Shown here: positions 22,346 to 35,054 of the stretch, piece by piece
Layout of the letters: each line of letters begins with the position of its first letter
How positions within the stretch are numbered: the stretch's first letter is position 1
From: Dactylonectria macrodidyma
Lineage: Eukaryota > Ascomycota > Sordariomycetes > Hypocreales > Nectriaceae
Assembly (NCBI GenBank): GCA_020744425.1
Contig: JAGMUV010000001.1
Coordinates: 4,712,001-4,776,000, forward strand
DNA: 64,000 nt
Direction of reading: 5' to 3'
The notes under the pieces: generated by a model
Database searches by the model: none
What the model was told of the DNA's origin: nothing
What the model saw: the letters and a program-made list of their open reading frames with translations, nothing else
Program-made: the position numbers and the translations under genes

Positions 22346-22903
22346 GGTGTTCAGTGGATGGGAAGGCGTGTCTTGTTAACTTGATCAGAAATGGGGATGT
22401 TAAGGTAGTATTGATGGACTTGTTTGTTGTCTCGAGGAATGGTATGCATGGTAATTCTTTCCTTCTCGACGGGATTCAGAGACTACTTATACCAGGTTCC
22501 AAGGCCATGGCTGCTTCTCTCATCGTCGTTTTCGTTTTGTCAGGTCGGAGTTGAATAATAATCAACATCGTCATTTTTCGCATGAGAAGCCGAGTGCGAG
22601 CGCTGTAGAACGCTGTCGGCTTGATTACTCCAACGCCCCGCGGAGATGTCCAGGACCCCTCTTCGCACCCTCTTTCGGACCACCCGTTTGATGATGACGC
22701 TACGCGTTGTCGCATTCGCTTCGGGGTAACTTAAATGCCAGTCAAGCCTACTTAGCCACATCGCACCTGACCAGACAGTGTGTTACTCAGTTTCACACAG
22801 TGCTGAAGTCACATCCGAACAAAAGTAGTAAAACATAACTACCTGCAATGATAACGTCTACTCCCATATGGTGGTATATTGTATGCCTTTCCTGTCCAAC
22901 ATT
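22346..22903. other. intergenic between FAD monooxygenase start and fungalysin 3' end
   Basis: About 560 bases; would hold the monooxygenase promoter. No strong TATA; no gene seen. Confidence 0.5.
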
Positions 22904-25256
22904 TCAAGTCTTCTTCTTACACGAAACGTCAGACGGCATGCGAAAACTTTCTTTCCGATACTGCACCCTGGTTTTTGGCGCTACGTGTTCGGCATCTGTG
23001 CCCAGGCCTCTCCTCGCAAACGCTCGCCAGAGCTCGCACGCATTCTCTCCGTCAGTGAGCACACGATCGGCGTCAATGAGGGCATCTCGGGCCTGTAAAA
23101 TGGTTGGGAGGCAAGGTAGACTATTAAAAAAAAAACAGTCAGCCACGGGATACCTGAACAAGCCAGGAAAACTTACAGTGCCATAGAGTCCATGACCAGC
23201 TTCATGGCCAAGTACCTTCCGTCAGTGGGTATTGATGTTGAGTTTCGAAATTCTGGTGTCTCTTCGTCCGTCAACCCATGCTTGTCGATCAAGTTCCACA
23301 TTGCTTCGTAAAGCGTGACCGCCCAGAAATTTCCAATGCTGTAGTAGTCTGTCATCCAGTCGACCTGCCCGAAAGTCATTGGATTCTTGAACATGTCTGT
23401 ACTGTAAGGAAAATCACGAAACCCCCCGGGAGCGCTTGAGTCCCAACCCCCGAAGACCATGTCTGTGCGCCGTGTGTCACCCGGTTTGATGCCAACGGCA
23501 ATCGCCATAAAATCACTCCAACCTTCATCCATGCCGCTATTTTGATGGTCCCTGAGGCACTCTGTAGTGCTAGGGCCACCAACTAGACGATTTGATACTG
23601 GAGCCATTTCCTCATCAGTACATTGTTGTCCACTCCAGGGAATAGAAGCTTCATCAAAGACTTACGACCATGAGTATATTCGTGAATCACCACCTCCCGA
23701 ACGAAAGCAGGGTCTCTCGTTGGTTTGCTCGAGGTGAATAAACCCATTACCAGGAGTGCCGCTTCTCCGTCAGGGCTTGGAACGAAATAAGCATTGTTTT
23801 CTGCGCTTTTGCTTTCGGCGTCCATCCAGAGAGGATCACTGCTCTCACCCCCTTTGCCGTCATTATTGGTCTGGAAGTTTCCAGCCGCTTCGTTGAAACC
23901 GAGTGCATAGTAAAGGTCGTGGCATTTATTGCCTGTGTAGAACAATTGCGTGATGGAGGCCTCGCAATAGTTCTCAGGGTCTTCCATCTGAACATCATAA
24001 TCGAATTCGAACTTGTGTTTTCGACTTTTGGGCGCGTAGCCTTCCAAGAAGCTCTCCATCCACCCCGCCTCCGGACTAGCCCCAGCATGGCGGTGACTGA
24101 TGCCATTATTGCCGGCGAGTGTGGTGAAGTTTGTAACCCCGTTAGATAACCAGGTGAATGGAGATGACTCGATATTCCAGGGATCTCTAACAACATCACG
24201 AGGCCCATCGGCTGGGCTGTTAAGGTTCCAAGGACTAAGGAGAACATGTTAGCATGATAACTACACTGACGGCGTGAGAGCAAACTTTATTCTTCTTTTC
24301 CTATTTTCCCATTTTCATCCCATCACTACCCTAGCCACTTTTTGACTTACTAAACCTTGAAACTCGCCTGACTATGCGAGACCAGATCTTCTGAGCTGAG
24401 AATCTGTGTGTTGGTCATGGCCTCGATGTACGTGAAATAGTAGTGACTACCGAAGCGCGTTTCAAACTGCCATGCGGGCATGAATCCTCCTTTGGGTGCG
24501 CGATGGTAAATAAATCTCGCCCTAATCTTCGGCTTTAAATCGCTTTTGATGCCAGTAAATGTCCAGGACGTACGGTCTTTCGATTCTGGCCGAGTCCGGA
24601 CCGTCTTGTGCTCTGATTCCAACTGGGGCTTTGCCTTTGCATGCTCAACGTCGAAGGGAAGGGATAGGGCCTTTACCACGCCCTTCAGAGCTTCAACTGG
24701 ATTCATATCGACTCGCCGATGAAGATTAGAAGGGACGAAGGCAGAGTACTTGTCAGAATCGAAGGTGTTTCCGTAAGAAAGAATGGTGCCATCAGGAGCA
24801 ACCTATAATCCTCAATCAGCATTCGCCCAAACCTTGTGTTTGATGCAGTGAACTTACGTTCACATTAAATCGCGCTTCTGCAACATCTCGATCCATCCAA
24901 GTCTGAGTGAAGTATACATGACCGACGCCATTGGTACCCACGTAGTAGTCATCGTTGGTGCGAAAGGTTACCCCAGGAGCCATGGCCTTAACAAAATTTG
25001 TTGCTGCGTCCACATAGTTATTGCCCTTTGAGTACGTCGGCATTTCCTGTTTAACTTGCCAAGATGGGGTACGAGTCGAAAAGTATGTAGTCAGTGGCCT
25101 ATCTTCCTCGCCTGGAGAATAATGTCGTTCTCCCTTCGTTGGGGAATTGCCGGTTGGTATCCGCCCACCAGAAAGAGGGCCTCGGAACTCTGGGAATCCT
25201 AAAGCGCTCACTACTACGAGGCACGAAAGCCCTAGAGTGAACAAGCCAAAGCGCAT
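22904..25256 (-). CDS. extracellular metallopeptidase, fungalysin family M36
   Basis: Five exons on the minus strand: 25256-24858, 24802-24351, 24234-23666, 23597-23177, 23120-22904. Phases agree at every junction, giving 685 aa. Signal peptide [23 protein letters not shown] and second propeptide parts (about 90-284); VYPW junction (split by intron 2); catalytic domain with zinc motif [13 protein letters not shown] (HEYTH, split by the 68-nt intron 3 just after HG) and the third-ligand helix GMDEGWSDF. Conserved C-terminus with [21 protein letters not shown] and RRGLG. Family reaction: secreted zinc endopeptidase cleaving proteins such as collagen, elastin or plant chitinases. All catalytic residues appear present. 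GMDEGWSDF departs from the usual GMGEGWGDF at two small residues. A paralogous propeptide-only gene lies 5 kb downstream. Intron 4 has a long T-run before its acceptor. Confidence 0.9.
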
Positions 25257-25579
25257 TGTAGTTGATTGGTTGTGTTGTGAGCGCGTGAAGTGGTGTGAAA
25301 GGAGTTATATTCGAGATGGAAGAGAAGAAATTGCTGGACTGCGAGATGAATCCAAGTGTGGACGGGAGACAATTTTTTCTGGTCCAGCGTTTGGCAAAGG
25401 GCTGAAATATAAGACACCGCAATTTGATTCCATCAAGGTGGAATGAAGGGTTGCATTTCAAAGTCCATCAAGGAAGCCCGATCAACAAAGGTGTTTGTTG
25501 GGTTATGGTAGATGCAAACTATATGATAATGGGAGACTCCACCTTTAAGAAAAAGCCTTGATAAGTAATTCGCGAGTGA
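25257..25579. other. upstream region of fungalysin
   Basis: About 320 bases, AT-richer than the coding regions; a TATA-like segment (ATATAAG, about 25407-25413) is present. No gene seen. Confidence 0.4.
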
Positions 25580-26060
25580 TTAGGGTTTAGTACAGGTAAA
25601 TTGGAATAATTCGGAGTCACCCTTCCATTTAATTAAGTCCATAACTTGGGTAGTGTGCGAAAATCTAGGCTTCAAATGCTTTACCGTCGGTGGAACACAA
25701 CAACAAGCTGTATCCTTAAAAATTATATCCCGCATTAAGAACCTCACGATGTCTTCCTTATAGAACTCCCAAATCCTCCTTATTTTAGGCAACTCTTTGG
25801 CTTTAGGACAGGCCACGACGTAAAGCCATTCCAGCGCATGGTTCCTCACAGTGAGCTGTCCCTCCATTAGGAATACCATTGTGCTTGCCACCGTAACCAC
25901 GCCGTAGACGCCATTCTTGCGTCTGATGAGGTCTTTGGGTACAGAAAAGTTTCACTCTTCAATAGCCTCCAAGGTAGTACAGTCATCCACCTTGCCGAGG
26001 TTTTTGATTAGACCGTGGCTGAGGAAGACAACGCGGTCCTCGTGGAACCCATGAAAAGTT
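25580..26060 (-). pseudogene. unrecognised degenerate reading frame
   Basis: One minus-strand frame reads protein-like for about 155 codons with a single internal stop, and includes TVRNHALEWLYVVACPKA and RIWEFYKEDIVRFLM. I do not recognise it. It lies directly downstream of the NACHT-WD40 relic on the same strand, so it may be that gene's divergent 3' part or an independent fragment. Confidence 0.3.
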
Positions 26061-28520
26061 TGCATTTGCGGGCCAGAATGGCCAGAATAGCCAGAATAGT
26101 TTCCACGTCCATAATGGCCTTGTAATGGCCTGTAGCTAGCTCGGGAGGAGACTTGTTGGCTAGTAGCTTCGGATCCTTTTCTGTTGTGAGGTCATCTGCT
26201 AGCAGCATAGCGACATACTTTCCGTCCCTAGAGCAATGTGTGCTCTCGATGCTTGAGGGAGGAAGGAATTCTTCGAGTGTAGGCCTCCAGGATTTGGTTG
26301 TTCCACTGTTTCCAGGCCTGGAGTATCAATGCAGTCATTTCGAGTTCTGAGAAGGATGGCCTTGCCGTCATTTACCCTGAACTACCTCCACGCACTGGAA
26401 TCTTGGCAGTGTAACTCGGCGTGACTATCGGGCGTTCGGTCATTGAACGGGTCGACCGAACAGGGAGGCGGGGGGTGGGCAACTGGGCTTGGGCAATGAG
26501 TAGCCATGGCTTCGTCGGACGTATCTGAAAGGCCCGTGGGCATTGTTGTCGCAAGATCTTTTGTGGCACGGAAGCTGTCCTGTCAAGTACCGATGAAGTC
26601 AAGTACTTCGGATTTTTCTGTCGCATCGGTACTGGCTATGAATCTCGGATCTAATGCATTGTTAGTCATGAACTCCCGTGTTTTGCGTGTGTACAAGTCG
26701 AAATTGCAGCCTCAGCCGCCCAGTTATATGCCATAACAGAGCCACCGACCTGACCAACAGACAGGTAACCTGATTCGACTGAGACGACAACGGAGGAGAT
26801 TCAGATGCCGTCCCGTTGACGGTCGATGATGGGTGCTGATGCTATGATGGAGTCGCTCAGGCTTGATTCCTCAGTTATCATCTTCCCGACCAATGCCGAC
26901 GGCTCCAAGGCCTTTGTCTAGCTGTCCCTGATGCCGTATAGTTTGAAGCCGTCTCCGCTGACGGCTAGTGCCTTGACCTCGCACTCGTCTGAACTTGATA
27001 CGGTAGAGAAGAGTCAGCGTTTCAAAGTCTCGTAGGTTGATCATAGCAGTCGCGACGCCCGTGCCTAGTGTTCGACCATCTGCCGCCGAGGCAACCGGCA
27101 TGGAATCCCTAGGGAGCGACTTGATCTCGTTTCCCTTCTTCAGGCGATTTATCGGAGGTGTAGTGTTCCAGATCCTGTCGCGCGATTGCGAGCAGCTCGA
27201 TCGCTGGGTTCGGCTTGAACAAGACTTGCGAAATGGCCGTGGCCATCACGCCTGGCCTGTCGCGGACCATATGGCATCTCTTGATAACGGCCTTCTGCTC
27301 TGTGCTGCAGATATGGGCTGGTTCGTCCCTGTAGGCTGATGCGACAAGCCTGCCTCCGGGGAACATGTTAGTGCTCGTGGTGATCGAAGGGATTCCCCTT
27401 CGGCTAGGAGATGGATGAGACTTGCGTGTCGGCATCATGCCGTGGTGACCTATGTTCGGAGTTGCGATGAATGGCGTTGCTGCTCATATCCACTGCCAGT
27501 AGCGCTTGATCATCCTTTCTAAATGACATGGTGACACATGGGCTCTGAATTGGTATGCATCAAAGAAGTGGACCGTCTTTGTGGTTCATAGTTTGACAAG
27601 CTTGTAGCGAGAAGAGGCCAGAGGATCCACCGAATTGAAGCACATGAACAGGCTCACCGTGGTCAAATGTTGCGAAAACTTGGCAAGTTTGCTTGCTGGT
27701 AGATCTTGACAGCGCCCGACTTCATGCCGATGGCAAATCTCTCGTGGGCGCTAGCGAGACGCCACGCCGTGGATTTGCGGTAGTCGATGTAGCAGACGCC
27801 ATCATCCCAGTCTGCGTTTGTCAGTCCTTGGATCTGAGTATCAAGTTTGCGTACGCAAACTGTTGATGGAGTCCGGGATTTCTCAGGCAGAGCTGCTAAA
27901 CGATGAAGTGAATGGCGGCAGGATATCGAAGCAGATTGTCGCCGAACTTGACAGCAACTCGTAAGAGATCAGTTGCCCGTCTCTGCAAGTAGTTAAAGGG
28001 TTCTTCCAAGGGCAAAACAGACTCTGCGTGTCTACTTAGGTAATTGTTCAAGTTCTTGGACGCTTCAGCTAGATAGCAAAGACTTTTTTCCATAACTCAA
28101 GGTGCATTCGGCCGAAGTGAGCACACTTGTACTGACTCCAGAAGAACTTTTCGACGAGAGAATAAAAAAGGTCGCTAGAGACAGACCACGTTGATATGAG
28201 ATGATTGGACTAGAAAATGGAAGAGGAGTGGGCGAACTTGGACGGCGGGGTCGGTGGTGCTGCCAGCATCGGGTGTCAAGGAGGACGCATCTCGCTTTCG
28301 ATGAGATATAGTAAACTTTCGATGACATACAGTAAGCAGACGCTAGCTATTCACTGGTGGACATTAGCTTTTCCAACCGAAAAGACCGTTCCAGATTTGG
28401 GATCAAAGAGGACGTCTCGCACAGTACCGTGTATTATCTGTACAGCATCGTTGTTGTCGATCCGAAGCAGTTACCCACAGAGTTGCACACCAAACTGACC
28501 GCAAGTGTCCACCAGCTCGT
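26061..28520 (-). pseudogene. NACHT-WD40 (fungal NLR) relic
   Basis: Reading the minus strand from 28.5 kb down, protein-like pieces appear in the expected family order but in shifting frames with many stops. A post-NACHT segment (LHELVDTCGQF, VQIIHGTVRDVLFD) comes first, then the connector (SQYKCAHFGRMHLELWKK; AVKFGDNLLRYPAAIHFIV), then WD40-like pieces (WDDGVCYI, EPVHVLQFGGSSG, MINLRDFETLTLLYRI, VKALAVSGDGFKLYDI, SRDGKYVAML). No P-loop is found further upstream. This is an inactivated STAND NTPase lying head-to-head with the intact NACHT-ankyrin gene at 29.9 kb. Assignment rests on remembered family patterns, hence the moderate score. Confidence 0.62.
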
Positions 28521-29900
28521 GTAGTGCAGGCTTTTTTGAAGCGTGGATCCCCTGAATGGTGTTCTAACGATGGAATCGGTCGCGGGCATTGATGGCCTGT
28601 AGCCTAGTTGGGATTCTTGGGGTGACGGCATTGTGTTGCGCTTGTCGTGGTAGTCGTTGACGGGCTCCGAATCGCTTTAGTGCTGTTCTAGCAAACAAGC
28701 CAGCATCAAATGTACATAGTACTGCTTAGTAACTTCTTGTATCAGGCTGAGTGTAAAGAAAGGTCACCGTCGGACTTACTCGACCTGCCGTCGTCGTTAG
28801 ATGCTGGGCCAGAAGCGGCCGCATCAGAGCTCGGGTATTGGCATAGGGAGAAGACGGACTGTCATGCAACGAATCTCGCATTGAGGGAGAGATAGAGAAG
28901 AAAGGAAAGAACAGCTGTAATGAATCCTGCGCCCAGGCAAGATTAGACTGCCGGGTAGAGATGCAGATACTCCCGTGTGTCAGGTCCTTCGTAATCTTAC
29001 AAATCTTCCTGGCCAAATAAAGCAGGCTGAGAGATGCTGCGTGCTTACCATGCACCGGGTGACCACCTAGAGTGAAATACACCAATAAACGATTGTCACA
29101 CGAGAATCTCCCTCAAATTTTGGCACACGGATCGGGAATTGGAGAGTGGCACTGGGCCACCGGCTGTCACAATTGAGACATTCGTGTGACCACCCGCAGG
29201 CACTGAAAAGTAGACCGGTATGAATGCCCCTCTGTGGCTTGAGGCTGTGTAACAACAAAGAATAAGGGTGAGGATTGAGGGCTATGTTTAGGGCAGCGAG
29301 ACATAATTTGGGCCAACGAGTTCCCTCTGCACTGGAAGCATGAGATCAGCTCTGCCAAGGCCATTCATTCTATTGTTCTGTTTACGCAAAGCACATCTTG
29401 CCCAACATGGCATATCTTGAACCAGAACTCTAAGCTCCAGGTATCGCTGAGGATGAGTAGTATGAAGGGGCAGAGATTGAGGCAAACATCTTAAGGGGTA
29501 TGCAGCTCTTGCAGGAGTAGAACTCAACGTTTGCCTCTGAACTGTGGTGGCTGAGCCCCTCTTCCCGCTTTCAAGCCCTAACGGTCGGCGTCCGTTGAAG
29601 GCCAACAGAAACCCTTGGAAGCTGAACTGTTGGTAGCCATGCCCCTGCAAGATAGACCGAGCTCTTGAAGCTCACATGATTAGAGTAGAGCTGGGGCGGG
29701 AAAACTAGACTCGCGAGGGGACAGTTGTCCGCGACTTCTGCTTGCCAGCATCCATGGCCGTCTCAGCTCCCACCGACAACCACAGCACAAGCCGTACGCA
29801 TTGGTTAGTCCTCCCGTCCACCTATGCCGCTAGTATAGCGTCTCGGACCTTGCTTATTCCTGCTTTAGGGCCACACAGCTCAGTGTGGTCAAAGGTCACC
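28521..29900. other. region between NLR relic and intact NLR
   Basis: About 1.4 kb; would contain the NLR promoter. No P-loop-bearing 5' part of the relic could be found. Many short overlapping ORFs, none convincing. An upstream in-frame ATG for the NLR at 29754 lies here. Confidence 0.4.
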
Positions 29901-32900
29901 ATGGCGCAGTCTCTGCAACGCGACCTATGGGCAGAAGCCTACGCGACTCTCGACCCGGAAACCGAACGCCTTCTCAACAAGATCACGGCCGATCAAATCA
30001 CCGAGTCGGGCCCCTGGACTGCCAAAAAGATCGTCGATTACATCGGCCGAATGGAAGAGAAGGAACGAGCCTCTCAAGACAACCGAACGAATCGTAAATT
30101 CAAGATGGGAAGCATGACATTGGACTGGAGGCGGATTTTTCGAAAGATCGTCGAATTTTTGAAAAAGTATATCGCAGTGGGCGACATTGCCAGCTCGTTT
30201 GACCCTACCCAGGCGGCTTTACCATGGGCAGCCCTTCGCTTCATCCTCCAGGTAAGTACTTCCAGTTCTCAATAAAACTACACATACACATATTCTCCAT
30301 CAACCGTCGTGGTTTCCTCTCCTCCACATGCTGTCACTGTACTCCTTCACCATTCTATACATACCTTCGATTCGGATCTGATGAACCTTAGTCCATCATC
30401 TCCGCCCAAGAACAGTCCGAGTCGTTGTTGAACCTCGTGGAAAACATCCCGCGGTTGATATACATAGGACATGCATTCGAATCGGCCTATAACCCAAAAA
30501 CCTTATCGATCGACGACCCTCTCAACAAGAAATGCCTCGATGACTTGAACAACCACCTGGTGAAGCTCTACAAAGCCATTTTTGACGCCGTCGTTTATTG
30601 CGGTAAACTACTACGTAAACATCGGCTTTCCCGCAACCTCGCAAGTATATTCAACTCTAGCGAGATTAAAGGGACTGCCAATGGGCTTTCGGATCTCGAA
30701 TCTATTGTCCAAAAGTCCGCGGAACTGGTTGCAAAACTTCTCAACAAAGCTACCTCAGCAAGACTCCTGGACCACCTCAAATATATTTCCTCATGCTCCA
30801 AGACGATGATTTCACCAATCTTCGAAGCAGTGACGGACAGGGAAATGTGCGATGACCTTGAATCCATATCAAAGATCCAATTCAGAGCTCGCCATGACGC
30901 TGTGAGCAGGTATCGAGTGTCAGGGACTGGAGAATGGATCCTGACACAGAGAGAGTTCAATGCCTGGAAGACGGAAACGGTCTCCAGTGTACTACTACTA
31001 TACGGGGACGGTTGGTTGAACTCTTGAGCGCCATCATTTTACTGCCCCTTCTAACTTTGTCTAGGTGGTACCGGCAAGACATATCTCGTCTCCAGTGTGA
31101 TCGATCACATCATCCAGAACATCAAGGATAGCCATGCTGTTGCGTACTTTTACTGCAACAGAGAATATTTGGATAAAGTACCAAGTAAATCAGGGATCCC
31201 GGAGACTGATGGAGATCATATCCTTTGCAGTCTGGTCCGGCAGCTGTCCTTGCCCAGGGAAGCCGAGAAGCAGATACACCGAGCGGTCAAGGGTATCTCA
31301 ATGAAATTGACCATCGAGGGCTCGCAAATGAACACTGAGAGATGCCGGAAGCTTCTTCCCGAGATCATCGACTTTTACCAGTCCACAACCATCATCCTAG
31401 ATGCATTGGATGAGTGCAGTGAATCCTCTAGACATGACTTGTTGGAAGTTCTTGAAAAACTGTTGGGGACGACTTCCTGCATCAAGATCTTCATATCAAG
31501 CCGGAAAGAGCCAGCCATCATGAAGCGTCTCCGACCACGACATGTCATTGATCTCCAGAAGGGGGCAAATGCGACTGACATTGTGCAGTACGCGAAGGAC
31601 CATCTGTCCCAAGACCCACGCTGGCACAAGCTAAATCAAGAACTCCGGGACCACATGATATTGGTACTGCGTGAGAGAAGCAAAGGCATGTTTCAGTGGG
31701 CCGCGCTTCAGGTGCAAGAAATCCGGTCATCGACGACATGGTCGAAAAGGGCCATCGAACAACAACTTGAAGCTCTTCCGAAAGACCTTGAAGAGGCCTA
31801 TGACCAATCTTGGAAAAAGCTGGTCAATCCCAAAGACATGAACCTGAGACACAGGCTCTTCCGATGGGTTTTTTGTGGCTTCAAATACCTCCCCAGCAAC
31901 CAGCTTGGCTGGGCGGCTCAGATCGATCCGATGACTGACAACATCGATGACATGAACGCCGAATTTGACGATCAGATTATTTATCGTCTTGGAGGGAACT
32001 TATTGATCAAGGATAAGGAGACCCATGGGTGGAGGTTCTGTCATTTGTCGGCACGAGAGTATATCGAGAAGCGCCACTTCAACGAAACTCAGGCACACCA
32101 GTTCGTTTCGATGGCCTGCTTGAAGTACCTCACTTCAGCTCAGTACATGCTGAAAGGTTCCACTGATGAGAATCCAACAAATATCGAACGGCTTGTTAGC
32201 TACATTACCTCTCGAGCGCTGCAACATGTTATGGCACAGGATACAGCAAGTGACGAAGGAATGGCGGCCAGGCTCCGGGAGTTGTTAAGACGTTTCGTAG
32301 GATCCATGCACACACCGAACGAGGCATTTATCCGGCGGTTGAACACTTCATCACAATCAAGCTCAAGCTCAGGCTCAGGCTCAGGCTCAGGCTCTGTTTC
32401 AGCCTCGAATCCTGCCTTTGTTAAGCCTCCTGCTCCACCCATCTTCTTACTGTGTAAGGAGGGAATTCTCCATTCTCTTGCGGAGTGGTGGGCCGACCCA
32501 AGCATCGACCTCAATATGTGTGATGAAACAGGGACCTCTCTGCTTTCGATAGCAATCAAGCATGGAAGGGAACCGATATGGCGGTTTTTGCTTGATAATG
32601 GCGTGGACATTGAGAATGGGAGTTCACTGCCTCTAGAGGTTGCTGCTTCGAACGACCGCTGGGATGTTTTCAACGAACTGCTGGACAGGGGTGCCAAGGT
32701 TAACGCAATGAGCATCCGCAATATCCACGATGACCGCTTTAATTCAACAGCCCTCATGTCGTCTGCAAGCATAGGCGGCGGCGGGAGGTACGTAGAGAGA
32801 CTGGTGAACCTGGGTGTAGATGTGAACCACCACACTAGATCATCAAGTCCACTGATTAAGGCAGTGGAATGGATGTCGGACGAGCCTGTACGACAGATCA

Positions 32901-34192
32901 TCCGGGGGTTAAACCCGTCAGGAGACTCTGAGATAAACCTCAAAGATACGCCTCGGAAAGAAAGTCTCGAGAAGTTGCTGGACGCTGGTGCCGACGTGAA
33001 TCTAGTGGTCCCGGCCGGATCAGGAACGGCACTCGCAAGTGCTGCCTCATGGGTGGAATCGGGTGCGTTTCGTCTCTTGTTAGATCGTGGCGCCAACATA
33101 CATCTCAACAATGGATATGAGAGCCCGCTGACGCAAACCTTGGATCATTTGGGTACTCCTAGTGCTGTCAAGCAAGTCTTGGGCGCTGGAGCCCACGTTA
33201 ACCAGGTTCTGTCGTTGGGAGGGAGAGCAACGGCGCTGAGTTCAGCTGTGAGATATTACCATCCTCTCCCCGTTAGCATGGTTGAGGTGCTCTTGAAGGC
33301 CGGGGCAAACCCAAACGTGGGTAACCGCCGCAATAACTCGCTTTGCAGCGCCGTTGAGTCAGGGAGTGTAGTCTATGTCAAGCTTCTCCTCGAGCACGGC
33401 GCAGACCCGTCAGCGTTGCTAGAGGAAGGACTTGGGAGCCCGCTGGCTGTGGCTGCGTACCACCGCCACGAAGAAGCCTGCAACATCTTACTCAACACCG
33501 GAAAAGTAGATGTCAATGCTCGGCTCCGCAGCGCCTCTCCGAATGTGCTTTTTGCAGCCATGGCTGGGCATGAGTTTGATGGCGGGCCACATATTCCCGA
33601 GCTGCTATTGAAGAGAGGCGCTGACTTATGGATGCCGCTGAATGCAAGTCTTGGTAGCTCGCTGTTCCAGCTGCCCATGGGGCACACCAGTCCCTGGTAT
33701 ATTCAAGCAGTTCGTGGTTTTACACCAAACGGAGAGAACCATGAATTTCAGTGGTTTAGTGTTGCTTGGATCTCCATCATGTGGCACCTTCAGACGATAC
33801 AAACGTCTCATCTGCCTCTCCGCCAACAGCTTCGGCGATGTGGGCTTCCCCAGTCACTTCCACATTCAATCGACTTAGTCCTTGAGCTTCGGCCAGCTAC
33901 TACAGGACAGAAATTACCGTTCATCGTCTTCAGTATTCGCGGTGATTGTTCTGGTGTCAGGTCGATAAAGCCCGAGAAGGTTATCAGAACAGTTCCGGCC
34001 ACATTTTGTAAATGGAAACCATTCTCACTGATAGAGGTGAAGAAAGAAAGAGGGGGCGAAGAGTCACTTGATGAGCAATCCCTTTGTCTGGCAATGAAGG
34101 TGTGGAGGGGGCGTTCAGGTCTGTGCTGGTGGCACTTAGTAATTGTGGTTGCTCTTATTGTGGTTGCTCTTTTCGTCCGTTCGGTGGCTTAA
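29901..34192 (+). CDS. NACHT-ankyrin STAND NTPase (fungal NLR-like), predicted C-terminal membrane anchor
   Basis: Three exons (29901-30251, 30392-31010, 31065-34192), phases consistent, 1365 aa. Start chosen at an ATG in good context (gtcaccATGg) directly before the domain (MAQSLQRDLWAEAYATL); an in-frame ATG at 29754 would add 49 residues. Order: helical NACHT_N-type effector or adaptor region (about 1-320); P-loop GDGGTGKT (Lys328, intron 2 cuts the first Gly of the GG pair); Walker B IILDALDE (433-440); IKIFISSRKE sensor; RFCHLSAREYIE winged-helix-type segment; Ser/Gly low-complexity linker (about 753-772); ankyrin repeats (about 780-1190, e.g. EVLLKAGANPNVGNRRNNSL, VKLLLEHGADPS); a unique tail; last 19 residues strongly hydrophobic (HLVIVVALIVVALFVRSVA). 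Known roles of relatives: heterokaryon incompatibility and probable innate sensing. The open frame over 4 kb argues that it is alive. Confidence 0.87.
32360..32394 (+). repeat. hexanucleotide microsatellite (aggctc-type) in NLR linker
   Basis: In-frame runs of a six-base unit encode the SerGly linker between the NACHT part and the ankyrin repeats. Length is likely variable between strains. Confidence 0.8.
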
Positions 34193-34930
34193 TCGGCCAT
34201 CTCCGGGCTTTGGGCGTCTCTACATTTCGCATTCACTTCCATACTAAACAAAACCACCTTACTAAGCGAACTCGGGATAGTGTCGAAGATGGACTAGCCT
34301 GTAGATTGACTAGTTGAATTGAAGCTTAAGTCGCCCTTGCGGAGCCATGACATCCGTGTTAACAATGCCCCAGCTGCCCGTTTGTTACAGTTAATGAAGT
34401 AAACTTTTCTTTACATGAGTTGAACAGACTTATAATCAGTGATCCATGAATCTACTAGCCTCATGGAGAATGGCGAAAATGTCTCACGATCTCAGCTGCT
34501 CGGGCCTTCATTGAATTTGGGAGAGCAGGCTCAGTCAACTCTTAGAGGACAAAGAACCAACGCAAGGTTTCTAAGCCACCAAGTATAATGCAGGGCAATG
34601 CTTTATCAAGAACAAAAACAACTTCCCGTCTTGAATGAACATGGAACTTCTACTTGTCTTAGTATAGGCTAGGCAGTGCAAAGACTAGAATGTTTGTTTT
34701 CACAGTGCTTGATACAGGTCGGGCTGGGAAGATCCAAGGTGATCTGAGCTAACTAGATTTGCTTTTGATCTTGCATTCATTTGACCAGAGGATGGTTCTT
34801 CAGTTGAACAGAGGTGGGTGTCCAGGGAAGATTCAGAGGATGGTGGATCTTAGAAGGATGCAACCATCAAAAGGAGGAGGGGCGTGTCGAGGTATTGTAT
34901 TTATTACAGTACATCAAGTGATTATATGTC
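34193..34930. other. intergenic between NLR and APH-fold gene
   Basis: About 740 bases; no gene or repeat seen before the TATA box at 34936. Confidence 0.5.
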
Positions 34931-34978
34931 TCAACTATATAACCTGCCTTCGCCTCTCCAATCTAGACTTCAGAGCCG

Positions 34979-35010
<32 letters not shown>

Positions 35011-35054
35011 CGACCACATCCACCACCTATCCGATTACTTGAAAAGCTTTCACC
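34931..35054 (+). promoter_or_regulatory. TATA box and CAA-rich leader of APH-fold gene
   Basis: TATATAA at 34936-34942, about 115 nt before the ATG. A (CAA)10 microsatellite at 34981-35010 lies in the presumed 5' UTR; unstructured CAA leaders favour ribosome scanning. Confidence 0.65.
34981..35010 (+). repeat. (CAA)10 microsatellite
   Basis: Ten perfect CAA units immediately upstream of the APH-fold gene, in its presumed 5' UTR. Confidence 0.95.

Noticed and set aside
28726..29650. N-terminal half of the NACHT-WD40 relic
   Set aside because: I searched for a P-loop and Walker B in all minus-strand frames and found none; the sequence looks unrelated.
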